Source of the DNA: Tipula vernalis
Lineage: Eukaryota; Arthropoda; Insecta; Diptera; Tipulidae
Direction of reading: 5' to 3'
Assembly: GCA_958295665.1 (NCBI GenBank)
Contig: OY282558.1
Location: 16,925,409-16,989,408 of the forward strand
Length of the DNA: 64,000 bases
Part shown: piece by piece, positions 47,377-61,206 of the stretch
Layout: each line of letters begins with the position of its first letter
How positions within the stretch are numbered: the stretch's first letter is position 1
Notes under the pieces: generated by a model
Told to the model about the DNA's origin: nothing
What the model saw: the letters and a program-made list of their open reading frames with translations, nothing else
Database searches by the model: none
Program-made: the position numbers and the translations under genes

Positions 47377-49931
47377 CTTACGTAGAGATAATTGTAATCT
47401 CATTTTATAATACGAAAATCAATTGTGGCCAGAAAAGACCATTTTGCTGCTTTTCAAGAAGAATCTTTTAATAAACAAACATAGAATTTTGAAAACGAAG
47501 CTTTTCAAACCCTCTTTGGAATTCTTGAAGGACTGCTATTAGTTGTAAATATCCTTAAATTTGTTAAAACCCTCAAATTTCATAGAAACTTAAAATCTTT
47601 CAAAATATTTTAAAGCCAAATGTTTTTAAATTCTATAACTTCTTTAAATTTTGATTTTATTGGTTTTTGTTAACATCCTCTAAATGGATCTGATTTCTTT
47701 AAATATCCTATAAGCTCTGAAAAAATTTAAAATGTTGAAATTTTAAAGAAAAATTTAAATTAAACTTAAAACAAAATAAGCCACTCTTTAATTCCAAAAA
47801 TCTTAAACAAATCAATTCCAATAGCTAATTAAAATTATTTTGACTCAATTCAAATTCTTCAAGTTTAAAAATTAATAGGTACAAATCGGTTTAATGACAA
47901 AATGTATGGGTTCACAAAATTAATATTAAATATCATGAATTGCTTGATTACAAAAATTTACAGGTTTCATTCCAACGTTTTGAGGTTTGCAAATTTTTTG
48001 AAATAATGTTAAAACTTTAAAGAACTTGATTACAAACATTAAACGAACACTCAAACTTCACACGAAAAAATTAATTTCAACAGTTTTTTTCAGTTTATTA
48101 AAATATTTGAAGTTGTTACTTAAAAATTCGTAAAACATTTCTTTATATTTGTAATTTTAAATTCTGTAACTAAATTCACTAGCAAAAAAATTATTAGAGA
48201 ATATTTTAGAAGTCGAGCATTTCCGGACTGGAAATGGTCAACACAGGTGAAAAAATAGCTTTGGCACTAGATCCAAAATATGGACTGAGATATGCTCCCA
48301 GTTTTTCTGGAAACTCTAACGACATGAAACGTCATGTTATAAAACGTCAAGTCAACAAGATCAAGTTCAATTTTTGGAATTAACTGGCTTGATTTCGAAG
48401 TTTATATTTTAATATAGTGCAAATATCTCGACTCACTCTTCGACAACAGGGAAATGAATGTGGTAAAACATATGCGAATCATGTTTAATTTTTGCATGCT
48501 TGCATTGCTTTAGTACGCGCTGAGGAATAATAAAATCATTCCGGCTTACCAATTTGTCTGAGTCAGTCGATAGAATAAAAGAAGAGATAACGTTTTAAAA
48601 TTTAATAGAGCTGACTAAAAAAGTTTTAAACATGTCTAACAGCAGCCATGCTAGAATTATGGACATAAAAACATAAATAATAAAATAGAGCTTTCACAAC
48701 ATAATAACGATAGATAAAGGAGCTGATATCGGTCTGTTAAAAAAAAATCGATTCTGTACAATGATACTACAGTTTATTTCGAATCTAAATGTAAATTAGG
48801 GGGTATGTCCAAGGAAACTCTTGCAGATGTTAACTAATAAAAATGAAATAAAATTAATTTCTAAAATGTAGACAATCTTTCTTAAATTTTTAAAATTTTC
48901 AAAATCTGTAAAAATAATTCCCTTACAAATTTTTTCTCGTTGTGAAAAGTCTATTTCAAATTCTATTAGTCTTCCCAATGATTTTAATTTAGCCACCTTT
49001 GTTCATATTTATTGTAGTTTTGTTACTTTACCTTAAAATTACAAAGGTCTAACTTTTCAAAAGACAGGTGGCGACACTTTTAATCAAATAAATGAACTTT
49101 AATACTCAACCAATATCGGTTGGTTTGGTGATACTTTCCTAAAACTCAATAAAAATTGAGATTCTAAATCAGATTGGCAATGTAATGTCTCAAGGTATCG
49201 TTCAAGACAGTAAATGAGTCCTTAAAATTCTTTCCTTTTGGCCGTCCCTATAAGGTCTATAACCACAAAAAAAATAGATAATGGTTGCGGATAACCGTAA
49301 ACTGAACCAAATCGATACGATTGATGATACCTATCCTCAATGTTTCACAATCCTGGACCTGCAGAGTCAATATTATATACCATACTAATCTTAAAGAAGT
49401 TTTTAGAGGCTTTCGACGCCTTTCACGAATTTAAAATTAACCATTTCAGTATATTTGTAATCATATTTTAGATTACTCTGCTCTCACTGTATTTTTATTT
49501 ATATTAAGTTATTATGTATAAGTTATTTAGCGAAAAATTTTGACGTTTTATATACATGTTTCATGATATTTACCGCTTGAAATCCTCATTTTCGTAACAG
49601 TGTTTGACAAAGTTATTTTGTTAAATATCACAGCCAATTTCCAACCAATGAAAAAAGCAAAACCAGTTAAATGATCGTGAAACTAGGAATAATAATATTA
49701 AATAAAAAAAATATACAATTAGGTGTTAAAAAAATTAAATTGGTTGATTAAAATTCGTGTACACATTTGAAGCCAAATTCACCCAATATATGTGTCATCA
49801 AATGAGGACTTAATTAAATTTGTTCACAAATGGTTACAAATCTTATCGAATATAATTTATTTTTGCCATAAACTATTTTTATCAATCAAGTTTTTTATTT
49901 TATTTGAATAAATTTTGATTATTTCTAGACT

Positions 49932-51527
49932 TTGCAATTTCTAGACATGCAAGTTAGAAGAACCGTTTTTAAAAAAGGAACAGAAATATTCGCTATTTTA
50001 AATGCATCTGATTCGGAACTATCAGATGACGAGGCATCTCACGAAATACAACCTTCAGCCACTATTTTACCAGAAACAGATTTAGATGTAACTGTCGATG
50101 CATATTTAAAAAAAAAGTGATTTGACTTATCATCTGTTGGAAGAGAACCATCAATTAACAAATAATGATGACAGTGAGATTACGAGTATCGAAGAAGCGA
50201 TCAAGGAACACGAATCATGTAGCACCGCAATTTTACTAGCTGCAGGAAGCACAAGTGAAAACGTTGAAGCTGTCATAGTCGAAAATGTGGATTTTAAAAA
50301 TATTGACCATTTTGTCTGTCCACCAGTAACAGACTAATCAAAAATAAGATGGAGACGCAGAGAATTCGAGTGTATCAATACTCAATTCGAAAAAAGTATG
50401 GACAATTCTCCTGATGATAAGTTGAATACTTCGCCAACAACATATTTTTTTAAATACATGACCAAAAATTTATTCGAAGATATGGCAAGACATATCAATT
50501 TGTATGCGGGTAAAAACAAAGTTTTCTCATTTAAAAGTACGAACGCTGCTAAACTCAATAAATTTGTGGATATAAAAATATTGATGGGAAATTTGAAGCT
50601 GAGCCGACTCAGAACGTACAGGAAAAAGAACTTGGGAATTAGTCCAATTTTAAACGCAATGTCTTTCGAGAGGTTTTTGCAATTGAGGACCAACAAGTCA
50701 GTTTAGTGCGCCCCTTGATCAATGCAGTTCAAAAACGTTGCCTAGAAGAAGTTTTAAGCATAGATGAGCAAATTATACCGTTTAAGGGGCATCTTAGCGT
50801 AAAACAATATGTCATAGGAAAGCCATGTCCATGGGGCATTAAAGTGTTTGTGCTTTGTGGCAAAAGTGGCCTCCCCTACGATTTTGTAGTGTATCAACTC
50901 AGTTTGTATTTTGACAATTATTTCAGCAGCTATCAACTATTTGAAATGTTAAAACACTTACAAATAAATGCCACGGGTACAATTCGCATCAATAGGTTTG
51001 CAAATCCGCCACATTTATTGGATAAAGATTTAAAATTGAAAGGGCGCGGCGCATCGGATGAAGTGACCAGCTTAGACGGGAAAATGTGTGTGGTTAAGTG
51101 GCAAGACAACAAAATGGTTTATCTTGCATCGAACTATGTCGGAATCGGCGAGGAAAAAATTTTAAATAGATGGGATAAAGTAAAAAACCAATACGTTCAA
51201 ATTATGCAACCCGAAATTGTTCATCGGTACAACAACGGGATGGGAGGAGTCGATCTTTTGGATCAATTAATTTCTTACTACAGGATTTTTATTAAAAGTA
51301 AGAAATGGCTCCTCAGAGTGGTTACGCAATTTTATCGACTTCGATATTGCTTCCTGGATCGAGTACAAAAATAATCAAAAAAAAAATATAGCTAAAAGTA
51401 TATCATGGATCTCTACGAGTTTCGGTTACATTTAACCAGTGCGTTGATTATAGCAGACCAAACTAAGAAACGCGGAAGACCACCAAATATGTCGGATTGT
51501 GATTCACCTAAACCATCGTCTGATTGA
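49932..51527 (+). pseudogene. PiggyBac-like transposase (DDE_Tnp_1_7 type), broken
   Basis: PiggyBac transposases excise and insert DNA at TTAA. The N-terminal part (49932-50120) is acidic with DSELSDDEASHE, as in the family. After stops, frames 50398-50706 and 50706-51374 give the core. Catalytic Asp candidates are in SIDEQIIPFKG, LYFDNYFSSY and NNGMGGVDLLDQ, and the conserved VKWQDNKMVYLASN is present. A short deletion sits between VVYQ and LYFDNYF. After the stop near 51374 a further frame reads TKKRGRPPNMSD, the usual basic C-terminal segment, and ends at 51527. The Cys-rich C-terminal finger is not seen. I could not find terminal inverted repeats with TTAA. Confidence 0.87.
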
Positions 51528-54500
51528 ATTTCGGCCGATTGATGATATTCGATGTAGCTACTATTAGTTGAGTTTTCCTTAAAATTGGAATGATTTTGAA
51601 TTCAAAACAGCATACACAATTTGCCTCCTAAATAAAGCGAGAATCTAATTAATCCACAACTAATAAAAAATTATTGGCCATTATATGTTCAATGTCACAA
51701 TTTATCCATAGCTAAATAAATAAATTCCGTTTTATAACTGATCAGAGAACACTAAAATTCCCAAAATCCCGAGAAATTCATTGGCATGACCTTAGTTCGA
51801 GTTTTTTTTTTAGTTGAACTTTAATAAAGTTCCTACCTATAAATGCAAGATAGTGAATTCATGTTCCGAATAACAACTCTAAATAAGAAAGTTTAACCAT
51901 AAACACCTTCAAAATACTAATTTTGGGTGTATAAAGAATGAAAGTCTTGTCGTATACTGGTAATTTCCACCCATAAATTCAAAAATTTCTTCAATGTAAC
52001 TAAGAAATCCATCAAATTGTTAACGTGATGTCAATGTATGTATGTAAATATGTAAATATTCCCTTTAGTAAAAAACAAAACCAAAATGTTTTATTCTTAC
52101 GTTAAACCTTTTCGTTGTTAATTCATTTTTTTTCGGTTCTTCTTCCACTTTGCTTATCTACACAAAACCATTAAAAATTTATATTCTTTCTTACATTTTT
52201 AATGTTTCATTGATAAGAGTTAATAAAAAATAATAATTTGTCCTAAATGATTGAAAACTTTTAAATGATGACAAAGTGTAGTTTTGAATGGGTCGCCTTA
52301 TACAGATTATTTAAATAGACCTTTCGGTGGTTTATATAATATTAAGCTGGTAGCATTTTATTTGATATCGCGAGAGTCCACGAAACAAAAGAAAAAGAAA
52401 TGTATTAAGATAAAAAATATATTTTGAGACGAACTCTTTTTTTTTCGTTCAAAGAATATTTAAGATATCTGTCTGCGCGACATTAAAATGTATGATTAAA
52501 TTATTTGTTCGGTAACTTTCAATATGTACAGCTGAAAGATTAATGGTCTCTCGCATATGAAAGATTCTGATTAAATTATGTATATATGCTGGAGACATTT
52601 TTGTCTCAAATTGTGTCTGCGTGTGTTCCGTTTTTAGAAGTGACGACCGATTTATCTGTCGTAATTGTTATGGAATTTTTTGTAGTGGAATTTCATTTAA
52701 TAATAATTATTAATTTAAAAGTAAAAAAAATAAAAATTAAGATTCGTGACCATTTTATTTACAAATTAATTAACACTCGCCTTGTGTATTTTATATAAAT
52801 TTTGATACGAGTTTATTGGCCGATGGCATACCAAATAATATTAAGATATATGAGCGCGATACGCACCTGTATATAATTACATATTATCCGCGCACACCGG
52901 TGGCATATAAATGACTATAATTTGTTAATTATGAAACCGTACACAGTATTTCAACCGTAAACATGTCATCATAATATTATGAGAAAAAACGTCAATTAAA
53001 TGCAGTCCCGTCCTGCCGCCAACCGCACATATATATCGAACATAAACATCCTGTTTCAATTACATCCGTGACACCGATTACCTTTACGACAATTATGATT
53101 CCTAAACCACAAACATAAATAACTCGATTCAATTTTTTGAAATTCTCCACACCCGATTACTATATATTACGACTAGCTAGCTACACACAAAATTAAATGC
53201 ATGACTGGATTCTTGAATATTTAACCGCTTCAATGTTCTTATTACGTTACGATAACGAATTTACGATTTAAATATACAAAAATATTTAATTATTAGTTTT
53301 TCTGATCAATTTTCAGTTTTCGATTTCTTTTAATTCAAACGCAAACACACACAGACACGGCAAGAGTTAAAAATAAAATGGAATTGATTCCCTACAATTA
53401 GTGACAAGCCGACATAGCATGACAATTAATTTTCGAGAGATTTTTTTTTTTTTATTGATTTGTGATAAAAATAAAACATTTCTGTGTTTTTTTTTGTTAC
53501 TTTAAAATGGTTATAAGAGTTTTTAAAGAGTTTGAAATTGAAACTATGTATTATTTATTTATTTATTGATTATTTTATGATTTAATTTCGGTTTTAATGA
53601 TGAATCGGTGTTTTTTGTTGTATGATCGAAATGAACGTAGGCACATTGCCTCATTGGTTTATGTTTATATAGAATATGTTGTTGTGACACTATCGAGATT
53701 TTATTATTTTATTATGACCTACCGGTGAAGTTATTTTTGAATGGATTTTAACAAACATATGCTATTGAATGTGCGTGTGAGAATCAGAATATAAATATTG
53801 GGATAAATATCGGAATACTCAATATTATTTGTTTATTATAAGAATATTAAAGGTGATAAATTTTCTGTACTCCAAAGTATCGTGTTTTCTAAAATAAATC
53901 CGAAATAAATAATAATTTTGTCCTCCTTCTGGTTTGTAGTAGGGGCAAATAATATAGCTAGCGAGCAATTTTCGTGAGAAAGTAGTATTCAGTTTGGCTT
54001 CCTTATTTTATTTACAACAAACAACATCTGGGAAAAATCAAAAATCGAAATTAATCGCGTGGTCTATTGACGCAAAAGAATGAACTAAGCTCAATTTCTA
54101 CTCCGCTTAGTTCAGCATTTTCCGATCCAGGTTCAGTTATTTTCATTCAATAGAAAGCAGCACAAAATTGTTTAATAAAATTGACCGAGTAGTTTTATTT
54201 TTCCACTTACGAATTGCGATTTGCTACATAGGTATTATGCGAGATTTTTCAAGCGTAGCATTGAGTTAGATGAAGAGGTCTTCAAGTTACTTTACAAATA
54301 AATGTTTTCGACATTTTCAGAAATATTCAAAAAATTTTGAGAATATCAAGAAAGCCCATGACAGTTTCTCGATCTCGATATTAGTCAATTACTCTAAATT
54401 TGCAAAACGTTGTAATTACATGATGAAACAAAATAGGGGATATATCAGCCAAATTATAAGAAAAATTGCATCTCGAATTTTTTAAAAGGATGCTTAAAAT

Positions 54501-55387
54501 CGTTATCGGAATTTATTCAACGGATAGGGTTGTTAAAAACCCCAACATTATACAACGCCACTCATTTTAAGAGAACCACTCAAATACCTCATAGCGGAAG
54601 GCCTAAATCAAACAAGTGTAGTTACAAAAGTTGCACAGTTTTTAGGGGAAATCAAATGATAACCTTGAATTTGACCTTGAGGTTAAATTTAAAGTTCATT
54701 TCAATGTTAAGTCGGTTTTTTTTAATGGAAACACCTATATTTGATTCTGCATTCTGAAAGCGCATGAAATTCTATTTTCAGCCATACAGTATCATGAAAG
54801 GGGTCAAAAGTCATATCAAGGTCAGTTTATTTAATAATAATATCAAGTAGTTTTTTATTATTTACAAAAAAAAAAGAACCAAACGTGATCGTCTTTACCC
54901 AGATTCGATATTATAAAAGATATCCTAAAGCGATTAAATAAATAATATAATTTTAATGAAACTTTTCCTCTTAATCTTAAAACTTGTATGTGTTTTTTAA
55001 GAGGATTCTTTTTCCTGAAAAGATGATTTAAGATAGAGCAGCACTACTTGAGTAACATTTCCTGCATTCAGTCATCGGTAAGAAACTGGATGTCCAGAAG
55101 TCTCCAGATTTGGGGAAAACAAAACAAGGAAAAATTCAATTAGAAAAATAATTTTACATTTCTCCGAATTAAATGTTTGAAATTTCTTTCATGATTATCA
55201 ATACACAGTTGAATGCTCCAATTAAAGATTCGAATAGTCGATAAGAGCACAAGCTGCGATACCTGCAAACATTTGTCGTTAATTGATCATAAGAATGCCG
55301 GACTACACACGAAGTAAAATTGCAGATAATTTATTACTATTTTTTGCGGAAAAATGATAAATCGATCCAAGTTTTTTCAGGTACGTC
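51528..55387. other. AT-rich intergenic DNA, nothing firmly recognised
   Basis: Short frames only. The segment 54530-54620 could be a decayed helix-turn-helix region of the mariner-like element downstream, but the match is too weak to call. Confidence 0.55.
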
Positions 55388-55632
55388 ATGTTCTCCGACG
55401 AAGCCACTTTCCTTAACACAGGTCAGCTAAATCGACACAACTGCCATTATTGGTCTTTACAAAATCCTCATGGTTTTTTATTGGGTTTTATTTTGTTGGT
55501 GCTACTGTTATCTCCGGAAAACACCTTAATTTTTTGACAAATGTATTACCGGACTTTCTAGCTGATATCGATATAGAAAAAAGAGAACGTATTTGGTTTC
55601 AACATGATCGGGCACCTGCTCCGGCACATTGA
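55388..55632 (+). pseudogene. Tc1/mariner-type transposase fragment (DDE_3)
   Basis: The first frame reads MFSDEATFLNTGQLNRHNCH from 55388, with the first catalytic Asp. A second frame (55450-55632) reads NFLTNVLPDFLADIDI and IWFQHDRAPAPAH with the second catalytic Asp. A deletion and frameshift have removed the WCGI-type segment between them. The third catalytic residue and the N-terminal DNA-binding domains are absent. This is a fragment of a transposase common in insects. Confidence 0.85.
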
Positions 55633-56277
55633 TTGGTTATTTATTTCAAAATTTTTGTTTATTTTGTGTTTCTTATTCTTAATAACTTTTCATTTGATTT
55701 TAAAATTTTTTGATCAGATTCAAATCAGTATATTCGGAGTATTCTTCTAGGATTTCAAAATATTTTTTGGGTCGATATCTAGCTGAAAACATTAGCTTGG
55801 TGGTTTATCGTCTTCAGCATAATCGAGCATTAGATGAGTTAACACATTGCTGCAAACGATGGCTGTAGCCGTCCAATTTTTTATTAATATTGGTGACAAA
55901 TATATAAAAGTGTGCGGAAATGAGTTAATAATGTGGATAAAAACTACCGCCATCATTCTATTTTCTGCGCAATAAATTACCCTGTTCCATGCCAGAAAAA
56001 ATCACGCTATACTACAATAGATCACCACCAAGCTTAATCGTCTTTATTGCATATAAAAGCGAAAGTTTCTGTTGGACTGAGATCATTCATAATGTCCGCC
56101 TTCAGCACCAAACAGATTGATTTTTGTTTTGTTAGTTCATAGTATTTTCCATCAGCTTTTTGACTACAACTTTTGTTGGAACTTTCAATTTATTTCGAGC
56201 AACTGTTTGCGAATAATTAAGATTTAGGGGCTTCTTTGTTAGAGGTGATAGAAAGAATGTGAAGTTATCCCAGTTAT
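55633..56277. other. Intergenic DNA, nothing recognised
   Basis: No motif or repeat boundary before the foldback element. Confidence 0.55.
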
Positions 56278-57881
56278 TCATCCCAGAAAAAATAAAAATA
56301 TTCATCAGGCAACACTATCCCATCCCATCCCAGTTAAGTTTTGTATACGAAAGAATAACATAAAATTTAAATATTTTCATCCAATCCCAGTTTTTTTCGT
56401 TTATCATTTATCATACACACATATAAGAAAAAATTGTATTTTGCCCTAAATTACATCGTTTTTATTTGCTAAGAATTTTGTGGGACGGAAATAATTCTTT
56501 GTATTTTAAGTAGGCAGTAGTGAGGACTATCTCTGATAAACAGCTGAGTACCAGCCGTATGGTGCAATTTGCACAATCGGCCAATTTTCAAATTGATCGA
56601 TTGGTAGTTGACCAATTGTGAAAATTGCACCTTACGGCTGGTAGTCAGCTGTTTGTCAGAGATGCCTCACTACTGCCTACTTAAAACACAAAGAATTATT
56701 TCCGGCTCACAAAGTTCTTAGGAGATATACACCATAATGTTAAAAAAAAGATAATTTTATATGGAACAATTTGGAAGTTGGTCGATTGTGCAAATTGCAC
56801 CATGCGGCTGGTACCCAGCTGTTTATCAGACATGGTCCTCACTACTGCCTACTCAAAACACAAAGAATAATTTCCGGCCCACAAAGTTCTTAGGAGATGG
56901 ACATCATAACGTTCAAATAACTGATAACTTTATATGGGACAACTTGGAAGTTGGCCGATTGAGCAGATTGCATCATACGGCTGGTACTCAGCTGTTCATC
57001 AGACATGGTCCTCACTATTGCCTACTTAAAACACAAAGTATTATTTCCGCCCCCACAAAGTTCTTAGGAGATGGACACCATAATGTTAAAAAAATCGATA
57101 ATTGCTGTTTATCAGAGATGGTCCTCACTATTGCCTACTTAAAACACAAAGAATTATTTCCGGCCCACAAAGTTCTTTGGAGATGGACACCAGAATGTTC
57201 AAAAAATGATAATTTTATATGGAACAATTTGGAAGTTGGCCGATTGTGCAAATTGCACCATACGGCTGGTACTCAACTGTTCATCAGACATGGTCCTCAC
57301 TATTGCCTACTCAAAATACAAAGAAATACTTTCGGCCCACAAAGTTCTTAGGTCATGGACACCATGATGTTCAAAAAACTAATAATTTTATATGGAACAA
57401 TTTGGAAGTTGGCTGATTGTGCAAATTTCACCATACGGGTGGTACTCAGCTGTTTATCAGAGATAGTCCTCACTACTGCCTACTCAAACCACCAAGAGAT
57501 ATTTCCAGCCAACAAAATTCTGAGGAATTGGACACCATAACGTTCAAAAAACTGATAATTTTATATGGAACAATTTGGAAGTTGGCCGATTGCGCAAATT
57601 GCACTTTACAGCTGGTACTTAGCTGTTCATCAGACATGGTTCTCACTACCGCCTACTCAAAATACAAAGAATTATTTCTGGCCCACAAAGTTCTAAGCAA
57701 ATAAAATGATGTAATTTAGAGCAAAATACAATTTTATCTTATATGTGTGTAATGAAAAACGAAAAAAACTTGGATTGGATAAAAATATTTAAATTTTATG
57801 TTATTCTTTCGTATACAAAATTTAACTGGGATGGGATGGGATAGTGTTGCCTGATGAATATTTTTATTTTTTCTGGGATGA
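56278..57881. mobile_element. Foldback-like element of 173-bp tandem units with long inverted ends
   Basis: The outer ends are inverted: 56278-56596 matches the reverse complement of about 57560-57881 (words TCATCCCAGAAAAAATAAAA and GGCAACACTATCCCATCCC). Between them the unit is repeated in the opposite sense from 56600 on. The marker CAAATTGCAC or its variants lies near 56622, 56791, 56964, 57249, 57422 and 57595; three successive intervals are 173 bp, and one unit near 57100 is truncated. Each unit contains TGGAAGTTGGCCGATTG, ATACGGCTGGTACTCAGCTG and GGCCCACAAAGTTCTTAGG. Tandem units inside inverted ends is the design of foldback (FB-type) transposons. The 196- and 95-codon frames inside are repeat artefacts. 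Confidence 0.88.
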
Positions 57882-57978
57882 AATCTGTGACATCTTCACA
57901 TGCTTGTGATAGAAGAATGTTTCATTGCAGTTTGGTCAAGTAAAGTGCGCAGTAAGTTGTTGTTTTCAGTAATACAAT

Positions 57979-58650
57979 GACCAAGCAATGCCACTACATA
58001 AATAGCCGTGACATCAGTCTAAAAAGTCAAATCACTAATATAAAGAGGGGAATAAAGATTTTTATTTTCCTATGAAACGTAAACAAAATACTATGGGATT
58101 TTCAAACACATTTTTTTATATCGTCTCTATTTTCAATTTAAATAAATATTTTTATTCACAAATATAAATAATTTGATATCAAATATATTGAAATGTAAAT
58201 TGTGAACAATTTTGATTGAAATTAATAATCATTTATTAAGTAATTTTGCATTTTTATAAAAATATTTGTTTCTCAAAACATCGGCATGCTTCGTGTTCCT
58301 CTAATCTTAATAAATTTATTATGATAATGAAATTTTTAGAGGAACACGAAGCACGACGATGTTTTGAGAAACAAATATTTTTATAAAAATGCAAAATTAC
58401 TTAATAAATGATTATTAATTTCAATCAAAATTGTTCACAATTTACATTTCAATATATTTGATATCAAATTATTTATATTTGTGAATAAAAATATTTATTT
58501 AAATTGAAAATAGAGACGATATAAAAAAATGTGTTTGAAAATCCCATAGTATTTTGTTTACGTTTCATAGGAAAATAAAAATCTTTATCCCCTTAACACA
58601 TACTACCACACATTTTTGTGTCATGGCTATTTATGTAGTGGCGTTGGACC
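57979..58650. repeat. Second long palindrome (about 255-bp core arms)
   Basis: The core arms 58047-58302 and 58338-58592 are near-perfect reverse complements (for example AAAGATTTTTATTTTCCTAT against its complement near 58568-58587), with a loop of about 35 bp. Outside a diverged gap the pairing resumes with CCACTACATAAATAGCC (57991-58007) against its complement near 58624-58641. It has no ORF. It may be a hairpin-type foldback element. Confidence 0.9.
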
Positions 58651-58699
58651 AAGCTTACTTCATTAAGATCAAACGACGGGTTTAGTAAAGTTAAATACA

Positions 58700-59456
58700 C
58701 ACAGTTGAAAAAATAATGCTTATGTAATACAAATTGCATTGTAGGTCCAGTGCAAGGCTGTATTACAAAATAATACAAAGCTTGCATTAAAAATTAGTTT
58801 GATACAATTTGAATTCATTTGTAACACATCAATTAAATTAAATTTCAGTACAACATTCCATTAGAATATAAAGCAAACTGCAGGAGAACCGTCAAACAAC
58901 TGCAATAAAATTTATAAAAGACTGCATTAATTAAATATTTTAGAAGTATTAAGATTTAAGGCAAGTTGCATTAAAAGCTTTCCGGGGTTGATCTTTGTTT
59001 TTGGTGCCTTGAGGTTGAGGGTCGAAATATCAGAGAGATAATAACTTATAAATTAAGACCTAAAAAGCTTACGTTAAAACATAATAGATATTTTCGAATC
59101 CGGAAAACTAAATTATTAAAGATTTATTAAACTGCTTATATGACATATAGTCGGTTTGATTTAGTGAATTTTATAGCAGTAATGCAAAACTTGTGCATGA
59201 TCTTATTATTCATATATACATACATTTAAGTCCGCTTGTTTTAGCGAATTTTATTTTGCTATAATTTTTAAATTTGAGCAGGTTGCTTTAAAATGTTTAA
59301 TAGTTGCATTAAAAATATTTTTTAATCCAAATACTGCTTTAGAAATCCACATAATTGGAATAAAATTCATATTAATGCAATCATACCTTACAATTTATTA
59401 ATAACTTGCATTACATAAAGCTTGCATTAAAAATTAAAGTTATTTTTTCAACTGTG
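58700..59456 (-). mobile_element. MITE copy B (inverse of 22282-23122)
   Basis: It starts CACAGTTGAAAAAATAATG and ends TTATTTTTTCAACTGTG, so the terminal inverted repeats are about 17 bp and better preserved than in copy A. It matches copy A throughout in the opposite orientation (ACGTTAAAACATAATAGATA, CGAATCCGGAAAACTAAATT). It is 757 bp against 841 bp, with indels. There is no transposase. Confidence 0.82.
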
Positions 59457-61206
59457 CAACGGCCTGATCAGTCACATTATCCCAATCACAATAAAAAATC
59501 TAGAATAAATTTCAATTAGTCGGATTTGGTTTAAATATCCGTTCACAAATTCAAAGAGCTGCTAGGCTCTATGAGTGGACTGATGATCGGAAGTGGTTCG
59601 AAAGGAAGGTCACACGACAAGTACTATTTATTCAACAAAAATGCGTATTAGCGTTAATCAAACACAATTAAGACTGAAAATTAATTTTGAAATCAACTTA
59701 AATTAAATTATTTTGAACGGCCTATTTGTAAATTAAAAAGTTTAATTATTATAAATTAAATATAATTCTTTATATATTTAATTGTAAATTTATATTTGTA
59801 CCATGCAAATAAAAGAAAATAATTAAAAATTGATAAGTATAGTTTTTCAGTTAATTAGGAATTTGCAAAAAAATCTCCGAGTGTCCTATTTTATTGAACA
59901 CTACGTTAATTTAATTTTATATACATATGTATATAAAACTCTATAATTTAATAAACCGCATTAAGATTCCGCTGTGGAATAAACCAATTCAAAATCCTCT
60001 TATCAGAAAACATCATCAATATTCCCATTGAATTAAGTATGGATGTCCAAAACACCGCTACACAATAATAATAATTAATAAAAAAAAATATTTTAGCCAA
60101 AACCATGTTCGATCATAACGATCTTGCAACAAATGTTAATTTTTGTTGTTGTTCAGTCCGTCTTTATAAGTAAAATCTACTTGTTATCTTTCAATAAATT
60201 ATGAATAATTTACCGTAAAAACCAAATTTATATGTAAATGAATTTTTTTTTTTGTTTAAGATTCTCTGATTTCTTATAAACGAACATTATTTTACATATA
60301 CATACTCGGACAATGTTGTTGTTGTCTTATTAATTCCAATCTATTAAAATAAATTTGTTTTTGAGAATATAAAATATCGTTAAAAATTCGTAACTATTAT
60401 TTATTATTAAAATTCGATATGCGGCAACAATTTAAATTGGATACATTACGTGTGAGATTTTTCACACACTGCGGTGTAGTACAGCACAATGAGAGTTTTA
60501 CTTGGATGGATGAAATCGTCTGCAAATCTAGTTATGAAAAAAATGTTAAATTTTATTGACTTTAGAAAATAAAAACGTAATAAACAAAAATCTTATTTAA
60601 ATAATTAGAATTAATGCGTAGAAGAAAACCAATAGAATCGTCTTTATAGTTCTAGGAGAAGGAATTAATTAAATTTTTTTTGTGTATCTATACGAGATTT
60701 CTTCTTGGATTTGATTTATTAATTTTAATTTCATGGATGAATTAATTTTAGTTATTTATAATAATAATAATTTTGTTTCGTTTTCTTTATATATAAATTA
60801 TAAGATATTAATAATGGTAATAATAAGTTATTTCGTTTTTTCGTTTTATTTATTAATTTTTGTGTTTTTTAGGAAAATATAGTAAATTCCAAATGAGAGG
60901 GATCGCTGTACATATAAAGAGTTGAAAACAACTTTCATTACATAAAATGATTGATGAGTTTGTTTATTTTACACTGTAATCCAATACCATAAAGGTTTTG
61001 ACCTTGCTTCGAATAATCGAGGGGAAGGGGTACAGTGTTGTTTCTAAACTAGTACCTAATTTAAGTTAACCAATCACAAACTTTTCGTCCTCAAGCCATT
61101 CAGAATCGATTTACAGAAAATTATTGTAAAGTTTGAGTATTAAACGAATAATCTTTTGTTCATATTAGTTGCAATCCAATATTATGATATGGAAGTTCGG
61201 TATAGC
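59457..61206. other. AT-rich intergenic DNA, nothing recognised
   Basis: Short frames and simple AT tracts only. Confidence 0.6.

Larger units (their letters stand above)
44583..49931. other. Low-complexity AT-rich DNA
   Basis: The stretch is made largely of AAATTTT, TTTAAAATT and AATTTC words with no coding content. It holds the small repeats at 46784-46855 and 47113-47376. The frames of up to 85 codons have biased Ile/Lys/Phe/Asn content and no motif. Confidence 0.65.

Noticed and set aside
56761..57351. 196-codon plus-strand open frame with internal protein repeats
   Set aside because: The repeats are the 173-bp DNA units of the foldback-like element, and other frames over the same units are open too.
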